From Catonia carolina (lineage: Eukaryota > Arthropoda > Insecta > Hemiptera > Achilidae): a DNA stretch of 64,000 nucleotides. Positions 20,383 through 31,404 of this stretch are shown in pieces. The notes beneath the pieces were generated by a model. It was not told the origin of the DNA. It made no database searches and saw only the letters and a program-made list of their open reading frames with translations. Location of the stretch: positions 13,351,541 through 13,415,540 of the forward strand of contig JAQMRL010000008.1 of assembly GCA_035578175.1 (NCBI GenBank), given 5' to 3'. Every line of letters starts with the position of its first letter. The stretch's first letter is position 1. The translations under genes were made by a program, and so were the position numbers.

Positions 20383-21318
20383 ACGGGTGTTTCAAAAAGA
20401 GCTCCGGTTTTTAAACGGCTGGTAAATTTTTGTTTATCGGTTGGCAACATTGTTAGACCTCATTTCTATTTCGGAGAACATTCCGATTGACGATTCAGTT
20501 GTAGTTTCTCTTGTTCGCAGTGTAGTACTCTCGCAGTCTGTGTCTAACCATGGAGAAGTTTACTATTGCACAACGAGTGTTAATCGTCAAAACATTTTAC
20601 CAGAGTGGGAGAGTTATGCGGCTACTGTCAGGCGACTTCGCGGTACTCTAGGACGTAATGAAGCACCGAATGAATCAACAGTTCGCAGGCTCATGAAAAA
20701 GTTTTTTGAGACGGGTTCAACAGTCGACCTTAAAAGTTCTGGCCGAACTGAGCAGAACGTTGCGTTGGTTCGTGACAGTGTGGCTGTTAGCCCAGCAAAA
20801 TCAATACGTCGCCGTTCTCAACAATTGGGTTTACGATGTTCTTCTGTACAGAGAATTCTTCGGTACGATCTCCAATATCACCCTTAAAATTCAGCTGACG
20901 CAACATTTGAAAGTGGCAGACCACCAGAAGAGACGACAGTTTGTTGACTGGGTATTGAGAAAACGGCAGGATGATGACACCTTCGCAAACAAAATTGACG
21001 CCTTGTGACTTTCATCTTTGGGGTCATCTGAAGTCATTGGTGTATGCCAATAAACCCCGAAACATCAATGACTTGAAGGAGGAAATTCGACGGGTTATCG
21101 GGCAAATGGAAGTCGAAACTTGTCGTGCAGTAATATCCAATTTCATGGACAGAGTTGATGCGTGCCAGCGCAGTAGAGGAGGTCACATGCATGACATCAT
21201 TTTTCATACATGAAATCGGAAGGTAAGATGAACTTGTTGATGTATTTATTTTCAGTTTTTCAATAAGATAAATCTCTTAATTTGATATATCAAAACCGGC
21301 GCTCTTTTTGAATCACCC
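20383..21318 (+). mobile_element. Non-autonomous IS630/mariner-type transposon, copy A
   Basis: The inverted termini contain GTGTTTCAAAAAGAGC and its diverged complement. The inner frames encode a transposase N terminus (ESYAATVRRLRGTLGRNEAP, a paired-type helix-turn-helix) and the extreme C terminus (TPCDFHLWGHLKSLVYANKP). The central catalytic part is deleted and the frame is broken. TA at both ends. Copy B is inverted at 27048-27997. Confidence 0.8.
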
Positions 21319-21498
21319 TATATATTTGTTAACATTATAAGATTTCATAATTAACAACCTATTTGTTACATTTTAGGAACCAAAATATTTAGATTTCATA
21401 TTTCCAATATTATGTAACCTGTACTATGAAGTTTTTGTTTTAAAAAGGTATTCCATTTAGTTCACTGTGTACGTACATTTTCTTGTGCATATTTTTTT

Positions 21499-21845
21499 AC
21501 TTTCTCTTACCTATATGAATACATAGGAAGGAAAGTATTGATTCATTTCGATTTTTCGAAATCGAGTTTTCACCAGATCTACACGTTTTCAGACCCCATG
21601 AACTCAAAAAACATGTTTTTAGCAATTGTCTGTGTGTGTGTGTCCGTGTGTGTGTAAACAGAAACGGAACATCATACGAACTTGAAACTTAAGTTAGACA
21701 CCACTACCGGACTCGACACGAACATTTTCATCAAAATCGGTCAACCGGAAGTAGTAGTTTATTCGTGTAATTTTTCACTTTTTTGCGATTTTTTCAAAAA
21801 CTGGTGTTACAATTTTTTTTTAAATCGCCTGGTTTACTAAATTAA
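21499..21845 (+). mobile_element. HINE-like element, 5' part
   Basis: Leader (ACTTTCTCTTACCTATATG), GT tract and AGTAGTAGTTTATTCGTG block, then abrupt loss of similarity after AAATCGCCTGGTTTACT. Confidence 0.8.
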
Positions 21846-22291
21846 ATTTCTCAAAAAAAGAGAATAATGTAAAATAATAATTAAAAAGATATTGCATTTT
21901 CTGTCTTATTTTTCGTATGTGTTGATTTAATTAAACATAAATTTTTTAAACTTTGTGTTTGTTTATTATTGGCTTATTTTACATCATTCTCTTTAGAATT
22001 AAAATCTCTACAAGTTTTGCAAAATAAATTTACACATTTATTAGCCATTTAAGACAGTTATTGTTCTTCAAACCTAAAAAAACGTATTTTTATGCACAAA
22101 TTTGTCCCTTTTTCATTGGATATTACAAAAACTACTGGAAATATGGTTCTGGAACTTATTTTATTTAATTTTTCAGGTTGAAATACATAAGAAACCATCA
22201 AATCTACTCATAAAATTGGGTTCCTAGACCTCTAGGATGACTTTATTTAGGCGTATGTTCTGAACCCAGGGCGAAATCTTTCGATAGCCAT
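21846..22291. other. Unassigned AT-rich stretch
   Basis: No supported feature. Confidence 0.4.
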
Positions 22292-22302
22292 AACTCGCTA
22301 AC

Positions 22303-22698
22303 GGTGCCCATGACGGACAGGTGGAGTGTCAAATTATTTACACTCAATCTGTTCGTTGCAGGGCTAAAATAAATAGTTCTGTTTCTTATCACATGGTCAG
22401 CCAATTAAATGACTGAATCATTTAAGAACAGAAGAGGTAGAGGTGCAAAAGACACTAATCAGAGTTATCTCCTCTGAAAGTAATGAATTTCATTGTACAG
22501 CCAGACCCTGTGGTGAATGAAGTGAAGGTGTCGTTTGCAGAGTGGAAAATATGTATTTTTCAGAGGGCCCGGCATGCTGATAAGCGTACTTTTCCACTCA
22601 GTGAGGAAGGCAACTGTAAACCACCTCACTCCTCGTTTTACTTAGTAAAACCTCTACAGGTTCAAACCAGCCTTTTGGCTGATGACCTAAACAACAAC
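22303..22698 (+). mobile_element. 0.39-kb retroposon, (AAC)n-tailed family, copy 3
   Basis: Highly similar to copy 2, ending AAACAACAAC. An 11-bp perfect duplication AACTCGCTAAC flanks it (22292-22302 and 22699-22709). The same MNFIVQPDPVVNEVK frame is present (22483-22776, running past the element). Confidence 0.85.
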
Positions 22699-22709
22699 AA
22701 CTCGCTAAC

Positions 22710-23039
22710 AAAGCGTTTCCGGACCCATGTTTATGTAAACTTTTTTCATTATTTTGATGAGAGGAAACCACCTTAGAAGTTTGTCGGGTTGCTCGTGAGA
22801 CATCCTGTATATAAAATTTTTAGAGTTATTGTGTAAATAAATGAGGAACCCCTTGGATAACTTTATCCTTTAAAGAAAGCTACCTATTAATCTAATACTA
22901 CCAAAAGCTGTTGAACTTTATTGACCATTGCTGAATCCCTTCTAAGAAATTATATTTTTAAATTATTGTTAACAGTTGACTCTTATTATTTCAAATTTAC
23001 TTCTTCAACAATATTAATAAAACGTTGATATCATTAAAA
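22710..23039. other. Unassigned stretch
   Basis: AT-rich; no supported feature. Confidence 0.4.
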
Positions 23040-23975
23040 ATCTGGTGTAAAACACTCACACGACTTTCTCTTGCCAATGCAAATATTGAACAATATAACC
23101 TAAAATTGGTAATAAAACATTAGAAATGAACAAAAAACTAACCTCAATAAACATAACCTTATTTTAATTATAAGTGAAAGACGCAAAATGAAAGACGACC
23201 TCAGTTTGGTGCAAAAATACAGAAAATCACTCTTTTACTCTAAACTAGGCTCTGTAGAGTAAAATGCTTGAAATAAAATTTATAGATCTTTTAATTTCCT
23301 ATAAATATGATTGTAGACACTTTTGTCGTAAAATCCATACTAAGGCTGAAATCGTAAAAAAATTGACTTTTTCACTCGTTTTCGTGAGAAAAAAAAGAAA
23401 ATTGCTAATTACTGCTAAACAAAGCGTCATACAAAAAAATGTTTGAAATAAAAGTTGTAGGATTTTAAATTCACTACAACTTGTATTATATACATTTTTG
23501 CACAAAAATTGATATTAAAGCCGCAATCTTAAATAAACAATTTTTTATATGAAAACAGCCTCCAAGAATTTCAGCAGACATGGCGCCTACCCTATCTTGT
23601 AGAGCATAAAAAATTTAGTTAATCAGGCGATTTTTAAAAAAAATCGTAAGATCTGTTTTTGAGAAAATCACGAAAAAGGTGAAAAATTACACGAATAAAC
23701 TACTACTTCCGGTTGATCGATTTTGATGAAAATGTTTGTGTCGGGTCTGGTAGTGGTGTCTAACTTAAGGTTCAAGTTAAGTTCGTACAATGTTCCGTTC
23801 TTGAGATATTGATATTTTGTTCACACACAGACACACACACTGACCAATCGCTAAAAACATGTTTTTTTGGGTTCAGGAGGTCTGAAAACGTGTAGTTCTG
23901 GTGAAGAAAGGATTTCTTAAAATCGACATGAAAACATTACTTTTCTTCCTATATATTCATGTATGCAAGAGAAAG
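23040..23975 (-). mobile_element. HINE-like element, full length
   Basis: From TCTGGTGTAAAACACTCAC to ATGCAAGAGAAAGT, all blocks present. Confidence 0.85.
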
Positions 23976-24168
23976 TAATAAGGCTGCCTTATTGGTTAGT
24001 GTGCAAGCCTACCAGTGCGCTAGCTTACCATACAGAAGTCCCGGGTTCGATTCCCGGCCGAGGGTGTGGAAATTTTCACCAGTCAAAACGTATTGTTCTT
24101 GATATATTATCCACCATAGTCTCTAAGAACCAACCAGTTGTAGCGACTTAAATTAAAAAAAAAAATAA
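23976..24168 (+). mobile_element. SINE-2 (tRNA-derived)
   Basis: A-box-like TTGGTTAGTGTGC, B box GGTTCGATTCC, then TAGCGACTTAAATTAAAAAA. The tail matches the other SINE-2 copies. It abuts a HINE-like end. The tRNA-like head cannot be assigned to a functional tRNA. Confidence 0.65.
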
Positions 24169-24510
24169 TGAAACGATTGTAAATTACTTACAGTAACAGA
24201 AAGTGTTATTTTATGTCGTTGTTTTTATTATCACTTAAATTTAAGTCGTGAAACCATCCACTTCAGTTATTTTTATTAATTCTCTGAAGTATCTATTGAA
24301 CTTTATCCTGATCTGATACTTAAGGAATTTAAGGCTTAAGGAATTAAAATAATCGATATGGCTTATCATCAAGTGGTACTCCATTTTACACTCACAATGA
24401 CCAACTTTAATGCTACATCCGTTACAGTTGTACCTTTATGTGGTCACCAATGTCAAATTAATAAACAGTGAATTAATTCATTATTTTCTTACTCCTCGCT
24501 AATTTCTTTT
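24169..24510. other. Unassigned stretch
   Basis: AT-rich; no supported feature. Confidence 0.4.
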
Positions 24511-24536
24511 TTTCTCTTGCCTCTTCTCTTGCCATA

Positions 24537-25300
24537 TCTGTACTAATATAATAAAGAAGAAACGTCTGTTTGTTTGTTTGTTTGTTTGAGGTAATCTGAG
24601 AAACTACCGAACTGGTTTTAAAAAATCTTTAATTTTTGCATAGCTTAGAGGTTCCTGATCAATATAGGCAATTTTCAATTTTAAGTAACTTTAATTAAGT
24701 GTGTTAAGCAAATTAAACTGTGACGATGTCACATGTTTTAGTTTATCGGGTGCATAGCACTTTTGTTTTTTCTAAGTCCTCTGGATGGTGTATTTTTTTT
24801 GGCTAGAAGCACGATTCAACTTTTATATTTCATAGAAAAACGTGAAGAATAACATTCGATTCCAAAACACATTAAAAATTCGGAAATATTCAAAATTTTT
24901 ATTTTTGTACTGTATTTCATATATTTGTTTTCATTCGACAGGTAGCGAATGAGTCATATATTTCCAATTACTCTGCGTACCGCACCCACATATTACTGTC
25001 TCTTATCTCAGCCGTATATCAACTGTCTCTTTTTCATTGATATTTTTCTATGCATTCTATTCAGTTCTGTTAAATCACAGGAACAAACATTTAAAAAGGT
25101 GGGCATCGATTTGAGACAAGAGTGCTTCCTTCACTCATGGACGACTATATGTCGGACTTTCTAGAGCTGCGAGTCCAGAAAAACAATTTATTTTGCTGCC
25201 ACAGGGCAACAAAACCATAAATATTGTATATAGAGAGGTTAGAATAATTTAATGAGGCCTACATTAGCTGCTGTGAAGCGGAGCGAGCACAGGTTGCTAG
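24537..25300 (+). mobile_element. Non-autonomous canonical Helitron
   Basis: Starts TCTGTACTAATATAATAAAG, contains (GTTT)n, and ends GGTTGCTAG followed by T. The 5' TC, 3' CTAG and A/T insertion site match the canonical Helitron rule. It is inserted cleanly in the HINE leader. No Rep/helicase sequence. Confidence 0.7.
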
Positions 25301-25926
25301 TATGAATATAAAGGGAAGGTGTGTGTGTGTGCGTGCGCTCGTGTGCGTGCGTGTATGAATAAAATATCTCAAGAAAGGATTAACATATAAAGTTAAAACG
25401 GGACCTGACACAAACATTTGCATCAAAATCGGTCAACTAGTAGTTGTAGAGTATTCGTCGAATTTTTCTCATAAACGGCTCCTAAGCTTTTTTTTTTAAA
25501 ATCGCCTCATTCACTACATTTTTTACACTCTACAAGATAGGATAACTGCCATATTTGCTGAAATTCTTGGGGAGGGGCCTGAGCAAAAAAAAATAAAATA
25601 AAAGTTGTAGAACATTTTCAAACCTACAACTTTTATTTCAAACATTTTTTTTGTACAACACTTAGTTTAGCGACATTTAATGATTTTCCATATTTTTTCA
25701 TCAAAATCGGTTAAAAAATAAGATTTTTTAAGATAGTGGTATTAGTATACAATATACAACAAAAACTTATACAATTAAAGTAATACAAAATAAAAAATTT
25801 ACAACTTTTATTTCAAGTAGTTTTTTTCTACAGAGCTTAGACATCAAATAGACTAGCGATTTTCTGTATTTTTAGTTAAAGTAGATCGATTTTAATTTTG
25901 CATCATTCACTCATGATTAAACTTTT

Positions 25927-26842
25927 AATTTCTCTTGCCTATATGAATATATAGGAAGGAAAGTATTGTTTTCATGTCGATTTTTCGAAATCGAGTTTTC
26001 ACCGGATCTATACGTTTTCAGACCCCCTGAACCCAAAAAAACATATTTTTAGCGATTGGTGTGTGTGTGTGTGTGTATACAAAATATCTCAAGAACGGAA
26101 CATCGTATGAACTTGAAACTTGAAACTTAAGTTACATACCACTACCGGACCAGACTCGAACATTTTCATCAAAATCGGTCAACCGGAAGTAGTAGTTTAT
26201 TCGTATAATTTGTCACTTTTTTGCGATTTTCTCAAAAACTGGTCCTACGATTTTTTTTAAAATCGCCTAATTTACTCAATTTTTTATTCTCTACAAGATA
26301 AGGTAGGCGCCATCTTGGTTGAAATTCTTGGTAAGGGTGTTGTCATGTAAAAACTTTGTTTTTTTAAGATTACAGCTTTAATATGCATTTCAGTGCAAAA
26401 ATATATATAATAAAAGTTGTAGAGAATTCAAAATTCTACAACTTTTATTTCAAACATTTTTTTGTATAACGCTTAATTTAGCGGTAATTAGCGATTTTCT
26501 GTTTTTTCTCACGAAAACGTGTGAAAAATCGATTTTTTTAATATTTCGGCTTTAGTACGCATTTTATGACAAAAGTGTATAAAATAAAATTTATAGAAAA
26601 TTAAAAGATCTACGACTTTTATTTAAAGAATTTTTTCCTACAGAGCCTAGTTTAGCGTGAAAGAGTGATTTTCCATTTTTTTAAGCCAAACTGAGTTCGA
26701 TTTTCATTTTGCGTCATTCACTCATGATTAAAATAAGGTTATGTTTTTGTTTATTTCTAATATTTTATTAATAATTTTAGGTTTATTGTTAATTATTTGC
26801 ATTGGCAAGAGAAAGTTGTGTGAGTGTTTCACACCAGATTTT
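25927..26842 (+). mobile_element. Younger HINE-like element nested in the older one
   Basis: From TTTCTCTTGCCTATATG to GTGTGAGTGTTTCACACCAGATTTTT, complete and closer to consensus than its host. Confidence 0.85.
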
Positions 26843-27047
26843 TCATTGTGTATTCATAATTAAACACAGGTTACATGGTTCATTATTTACATTGGCATGA
26901 AAAAATCGTGTGAGTGTTTCATATGAGATTTTTATTTAGAGGTGATGATATTCCCTCTTATCATATTATTTTAAATCATGCTATACGTGTAACACTGGAT
27001 CAAGAGAAACGTCATATTAGTTGATATACAAAAAGTAAGATAATATA

Positions 27048-27997
27048 GGGTGATTCAAAAAGAGCGCCGGTTTTGATATATCAAATTAAGAGATTTATTT
27101 TATTGAAAAACTGAAAATAAATACATCAACAAGTTCATCTTACCTTCCGATTTCATGTATGAAAAATGATGTCATGCATGTATCCTCCTCTACTGCGCTG
27201 GCACGCATCAACTCTGTCCATGAAATTGGATATTACTGCACAAGTTTCGACTTCCATTTGCCCGATAACCCGTCGAATTTCCTCCTTCAAGTCATTGATG
27301 TTTCGGGGTTTATTGGCATACACCAATGACTTCAGATGACCCCAAAGATGAAAGTCACAAGGCGTCAAGTCACACGACCTTGGTGGCCATTGATGGTCGG
27401 AATTGCGAGAAATGATGCGATCCTGGAACCGTTCACGGAGCAACAACATTGTTTCTCGTGCAGCAACTGAATTTTATACGGGTGATATTGGAGATCGTAC
27501 CGAAGAATTCTCCGTACAGAAGAACATCGTAAACCCAATTGTTGAGAACGGCGACGTATTGATTTTGCTGGGCTAACAGCCACACTGTCACGAACCAACG
27601 CAACGTTCTGCTCAGTTCGGCCAGAACGACGACGTCCAGAACTTTTAAGGTCGACTGTTGAACCCGTCTCAAAAAAACTTTTTCATGAGCCTGCGAACTG
27701 TTGATTCATTCGGTGCTTCATTACGTCCTAGAGTACCGCGAAGTCGCCTGACAGTAGCCGCATAACTCTCTCCACTCTGGTAAAATGTTTTGACGATTAA
27801 CACTCGTTGTGCAATAGTAAACTTCTCCATGGTTAGACACAGACTGCGAGAGTACTACACTGCGAACAAGAGAAACTACAACTGAATCGTCAATCGGAAT
27901 GTTCTCCGAAATAGAAATGAGGTCTAACAATGTTGCCAACCGATAAACAAAAATTTACCAGCCGTTTAAAAACCGGCGCTCTTTTTGAATCACCCGT
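27048..27997 (-). mobile_element. Non-autonomous IS630/mariner-type transposon, copy B
   Basis: Nearly identical to copy A but inverted. It keeps slightly more transposase: ...WPPRSCDLTPCDFHLWGHLK, including the region of the third catalytic Asp. Termini GTGATTCAAAAAGAGCGCC and complement, TA flanks. Frames are interrupted. Confidence 0.85.
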
Positions 27998-27999
27998 TA

Positions 28000-28648
28000 T
28001 ATCGTATGATGGTTTATAGTTAAATTACAACAGTAGTCTATACATTTATCTATTTGTATTTATGTATTCGTTGCTGTATGGTATGTGAAGTATAAATTCA
28101 AGATAAATTTTTATCTTTTTCTAATACGTTGTGTACATTGCTATCTCACTCACTCTTTTTGTCTGGTGTATACCATTACCTCACTCTTTTTTTGTCTGTA
28201 ATTTACCCCTCTAGTGGTGTTATGTTTATCTTTATTATATGCTTTTTATTAATTAGTCATAAAACCATTGTTGCTAATTATAATTAAATTTGCCTGTAAT
28301 TTTAATTTAGTTTGGCTTTGATCATTGTGGTATGCATTTTGTGTTAACTCAATAACTTTTATATCATATTTTATTTAAGTAAGAAAAATTTTATTTTACT
28401 ATTTACATTATTATCTAGTGTAATTTGTGTTGTTTTGTAATTATATAATAAATTTATTAATTCCATTAGTTATTATTAAAGCAATGTACTTCTATTAAAC
28501 GATGTTGTATTTATTGTAAACGAGAGGATGTTTTTGTATTGTTTGAAAAATAATTTTCAATAGTTTGTCAAAATGTTATTTTTTCTGTCCATTAAAATCG
28601 GTGCAATTTTTTATGGTAGAAAATTATACAACACTCTTATGGTAAAAA
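28000..28648. other. Unassigned AT-rich stretch
   Basis: No supported feature in about 650 bp. Confidence 0.4.
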
Positions 28649-29557
28649 ATCTGGTGTAAAACACTCACACAACTTTCTCTTGCCAATGCAAATTATTAAC
28701 AATAAACCTAACATTAGTAATAAAACATTAGAAATAAACAAAAAAATTAACCTCAATATAAATAACCTAATTTTAATCATGAGTGAAAGACGCAAAATGA
28801 AAATCAACCTCAGTTCGGCTTAAAAATACGGAAAATCACTTTTTCACGCTAAACTAGGCTCTGTAGAGAAAAATGCTTTAAATAAAAGTTGTACATCTTT
28901 TAATTTCTTATAAATTTTATTATATACTATTTTGTCGTAAACTGCATACCAAGCCGAAATCTTAAAAAAACGATTTTTCACATGTTTTTGTGAGAAAAAA
29001 CAGAAAATTGCTAATTACCACTAAACTAAGCATTATACAAAAAAATGTTTGAAATAAAAGTTGTAGAATTTTAAATTTTCTACAACTTTAATTATACACA
29101 TTTTTGCGGTAAAATGCATATTAAAGCTGTAATCTTAAAAAAACAATTTCTTTACGTGAAAACAGCCTCACAAAGAATTTCAGCAAACATGGCGCCTACT
29201 CTATCTTGTAGAGCATAAAAAATCTTGTAAATTTAAAAAAAAAATCATAGGACCAGTTTTTGGGAAAATCTGAAAAAGTAAAATATTACACGAATAAACT
29301 ACTACTTCCGGTTGACCGATTTTGATGAAAATGTTCGTGTCTGGTCCGGTAGTGGTATGTAACTTAAGTTTCAAGTTCGTACTATGTTCCATTCTTGAGA
29401 TATGCTGTTTACACCCACACAGACCAATCTAGCTAAAAATATGTTTTTTGGGTTCAGGGGGTCTGAAAACGTGTACATCCGGTGAAAGGTCGATTTCGAA
29501 AAATCGACTTGAAAACAATATTTTCCTTCCTATATATTCATATAGGCAAGAGAAAGT
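28649..29557 (-). mobile_element. HINE-like element, full length
   Basis: ATCTGGTGTAAAACACTCAC to TATAGGCAAGAGAAAGT, both termini intact. Confidence 0.87.
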
Positions 29558-29927
29558 AAAAATACATTTTAAGATTCCAGTCTTGCATTTCAAGGCAGAA
29601 AGTATATCATGAGCCCTTTTATTCCGATCCTCGCATATCCAAACATTAAAAGAAAGGCCTAAATTAACTAAATTAATATGGCATGGATACAAAATTGTTA
29701 AAGGAATTAGAAAAATACAATGAACAATACTTAAGTAACGTAACTATTCTGATTATTATGTTGTTATTATTATTAAGTTGTATTAATAAATCTTTTATGT
29801 ATTAACATAATGTATTGTATTTCAAAAGTTCAAACATCCCATTTTGTATTTCCTGTACCGTATTTTCTCGTATCTGGCTTACCCTAGGTGCGAATTGACC
29901 CGTATAACGGGGTTTCCACTGTTTATT
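29558..29927. other. Unassigned stretch
   Basis: No supported feature; AT-rich. Confidence 0.4.
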
Positions 29928-30256
29928 GAAATTGTAGAAAATTACAATACAACTTTTATTTCTAACATTCTTTTCTAAAACTTTTAGTTAAGCATTTAAT
30001 AGTGATTTTCTGTATTTTTCTCTACAAAATCGGTAAAAGTATCGATTTCTTTTTAAGATTATGGCCTTAGTTTAGCATTTTACGATGTAAGTTGTATAAA
30101 ATAAAAAAACCTAATATTTTTACAATTTCAAGAATTTTTTTTCTATAACGCTTTACTCAACATGAATGTAAGTGATTTTCCATAATTTCATAAAGTCCAT
30201 CAGAGGCCAATTTTCAATTACTGTTATTTAATCATGATTAAAATTAGTTAATTTTT

Positions 30257-30943
30257 TGTCACCGGATGGCGACATTAAGTGGTGAGTTAAAACCTTTAAT
30301 TTTTGGTGGCTCTGAAAAGGGCCATTTAAGCGGTGGTCATCTTGATGGGAAGCATCGGTCGTAGTCATCGTGGCGGTCGAGGAGCTGGGTGACCGGCGTG
30401 TCGTCATCCAGCGGAGACATCATCTTCTTCCCTCGCAGTATTGCGTCGATGGCTGCTTCGTCGGATCTGGTGGGCGCAAGGCTCGGTCGAGGGACCGCTG
30501 TGGGCATCGCTCACATCAGCGGGTGATGATGGTCCGGTTGACGGCTTACGGTGACGGGCCGGCAAGCAAAAGCATCATCTTCTCTCTTGCGGGGGGTCGT
30601 TGATTAGTCTTAGCTGGAGTCCTGTAGCCGTGCGGCGTGGTGGACATCTTGTCTGCTGTCTGGATCAGAATTGAATCTCTTTTGTGTAGATCGAAATTGA
30701 ATCTTCCTGTGTCTGGATCAGAATTGAATCTCGGCTCAGTGTAGCGCTCTTTATATAGTTGCCGAGAGCGCTGTGGTAGAGGGCAGTTACTTGCTCGGCC
30801 TTGATGATAAAACCCTCTGTCGGTGCGCAGCCGAAAGGTTTGTTGGTACACTGCCAAAGGGCCTACCGTACTGACAAGGGCCGGGAGAAGTATTGAAGGC
30901 CGGCAACACAGTAAATGATTAATTAGAAGGGGTGGCGGTGACA
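30257..30943 (-). mobile_element. GC-rich TG...CA element (solo-LTR-like) with TATA box and histone-type stem-loop
   Basis: On the minus strand it begins TGTCACCG and ends CGGTGACA, the 5'-TG...CA-3' inverted ends of an LTR. Inside, in minus order, are: a TATATAAA box (30757-30750); three leader repeats like GATTCAATTCTGATCCAGAC; an ATG at 30647 opening 33 codons (MSTTPHGYRTPAKTNQRPPA...); and the stem-loop at 30323-30308. Base composition is far richer in GC than the neighbours. The target duplication is not resolvable in flanking T-runs. It could instead be a processed gene-like unit. Confidence 0.5.
30308..30323 (-). promoter_or_regulatory. Histone-mRNA-type 3' stem-loop
   Basis: The minus strand reads GGCCCTTTTCAGAGCC followed by ACCAAAA. 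This fits the metazoan histone 3' stem-loop (6-bp stem, 4-nt loop TTTC, ACCA flank). There is no histone coding sequence upstream. Function is inference. Confidence 0.6.
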
Positions 30944-31278
30944 TTTAAAAAATTTATATTGTTTACTCATGATTAAACTAAGTTGTTTTTCATTATTATA
31001 TTAACAAGAGAAAATCATGCTAGTGTTTTACACTAGATTTTTCAATATTTACCTGTCCTGCTTTCATTATAGTAATCATCTTCTTTTCCTTGTGATGTCA
31101 TCTCTTCTCATAAGCGGATAATAATTCAAGAATCTTTGTCAGAAATCATGGATAATTAGCTGCAACATATATTTCATAAATATAATAATGTTTTTTTGTT
31201 TATTCGTAAAATTATTATGTTTTTCTTTAATTTTTTTTAAGGTGTCTTCAGTAGCTGGGATAAATATTGAATATAAAA

Positions 31279-31404
31279 ATGGAGATTACACCAGAAGTGG
31301 ACATGAGTGATTATGACAGGTTTGGATGTTTACATGAAATGTTCAAAGTGCAAGCTCAAAGAACTCCAAATTCTGTGGCTATTTGTACTGCAGATAAGCA
31401 ACAG
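31279..31404 (+). CDS. NRPS-like gene exon 1
   Basis: ATG at 31279, MEITPEVDMSDYDRFGCLHE, then QRTPNSVAICTADKQQ, the usual start of an A domain. Donor CAG|GTATGG, phase 0. A nearby upstream acceptor-like TCTTCAG (ending 31250) suggests an untranslated first exon further left. Confidence 0.82.

Larger units (their letters stand above)
24511..26933 (+). mobile_element. Old HINE-like element split by a Helitron and a younger HINE
   Basis: The pieces are 24511-24536 (leader), 25301-25926 (GT tract to CACTCATGATTAAAC) and about 26845-26933 (3' terminus with a GTGTGAGTGTTTCAT hairpin). Removing the two insertions restores one element in the correct order. Confidence 0.75.
29928..31036 (+). mobile_element. 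Old HINE-like element split by a GC-rich insertion
   Basis: Diverged internal repeats at 29928-30256. The CTCATGATTAAAC block and a decayed 3' hairpin (ATGCTAGTGTTTTACACTAG) resume at 30944-31036. Confidence 0.65.

Noticed and set aside
30370..30603. Plus-strand 77-codon frame
   Set aside because: It is antisense to the TATA/leader/stem-loop unit and has no family resemblance.
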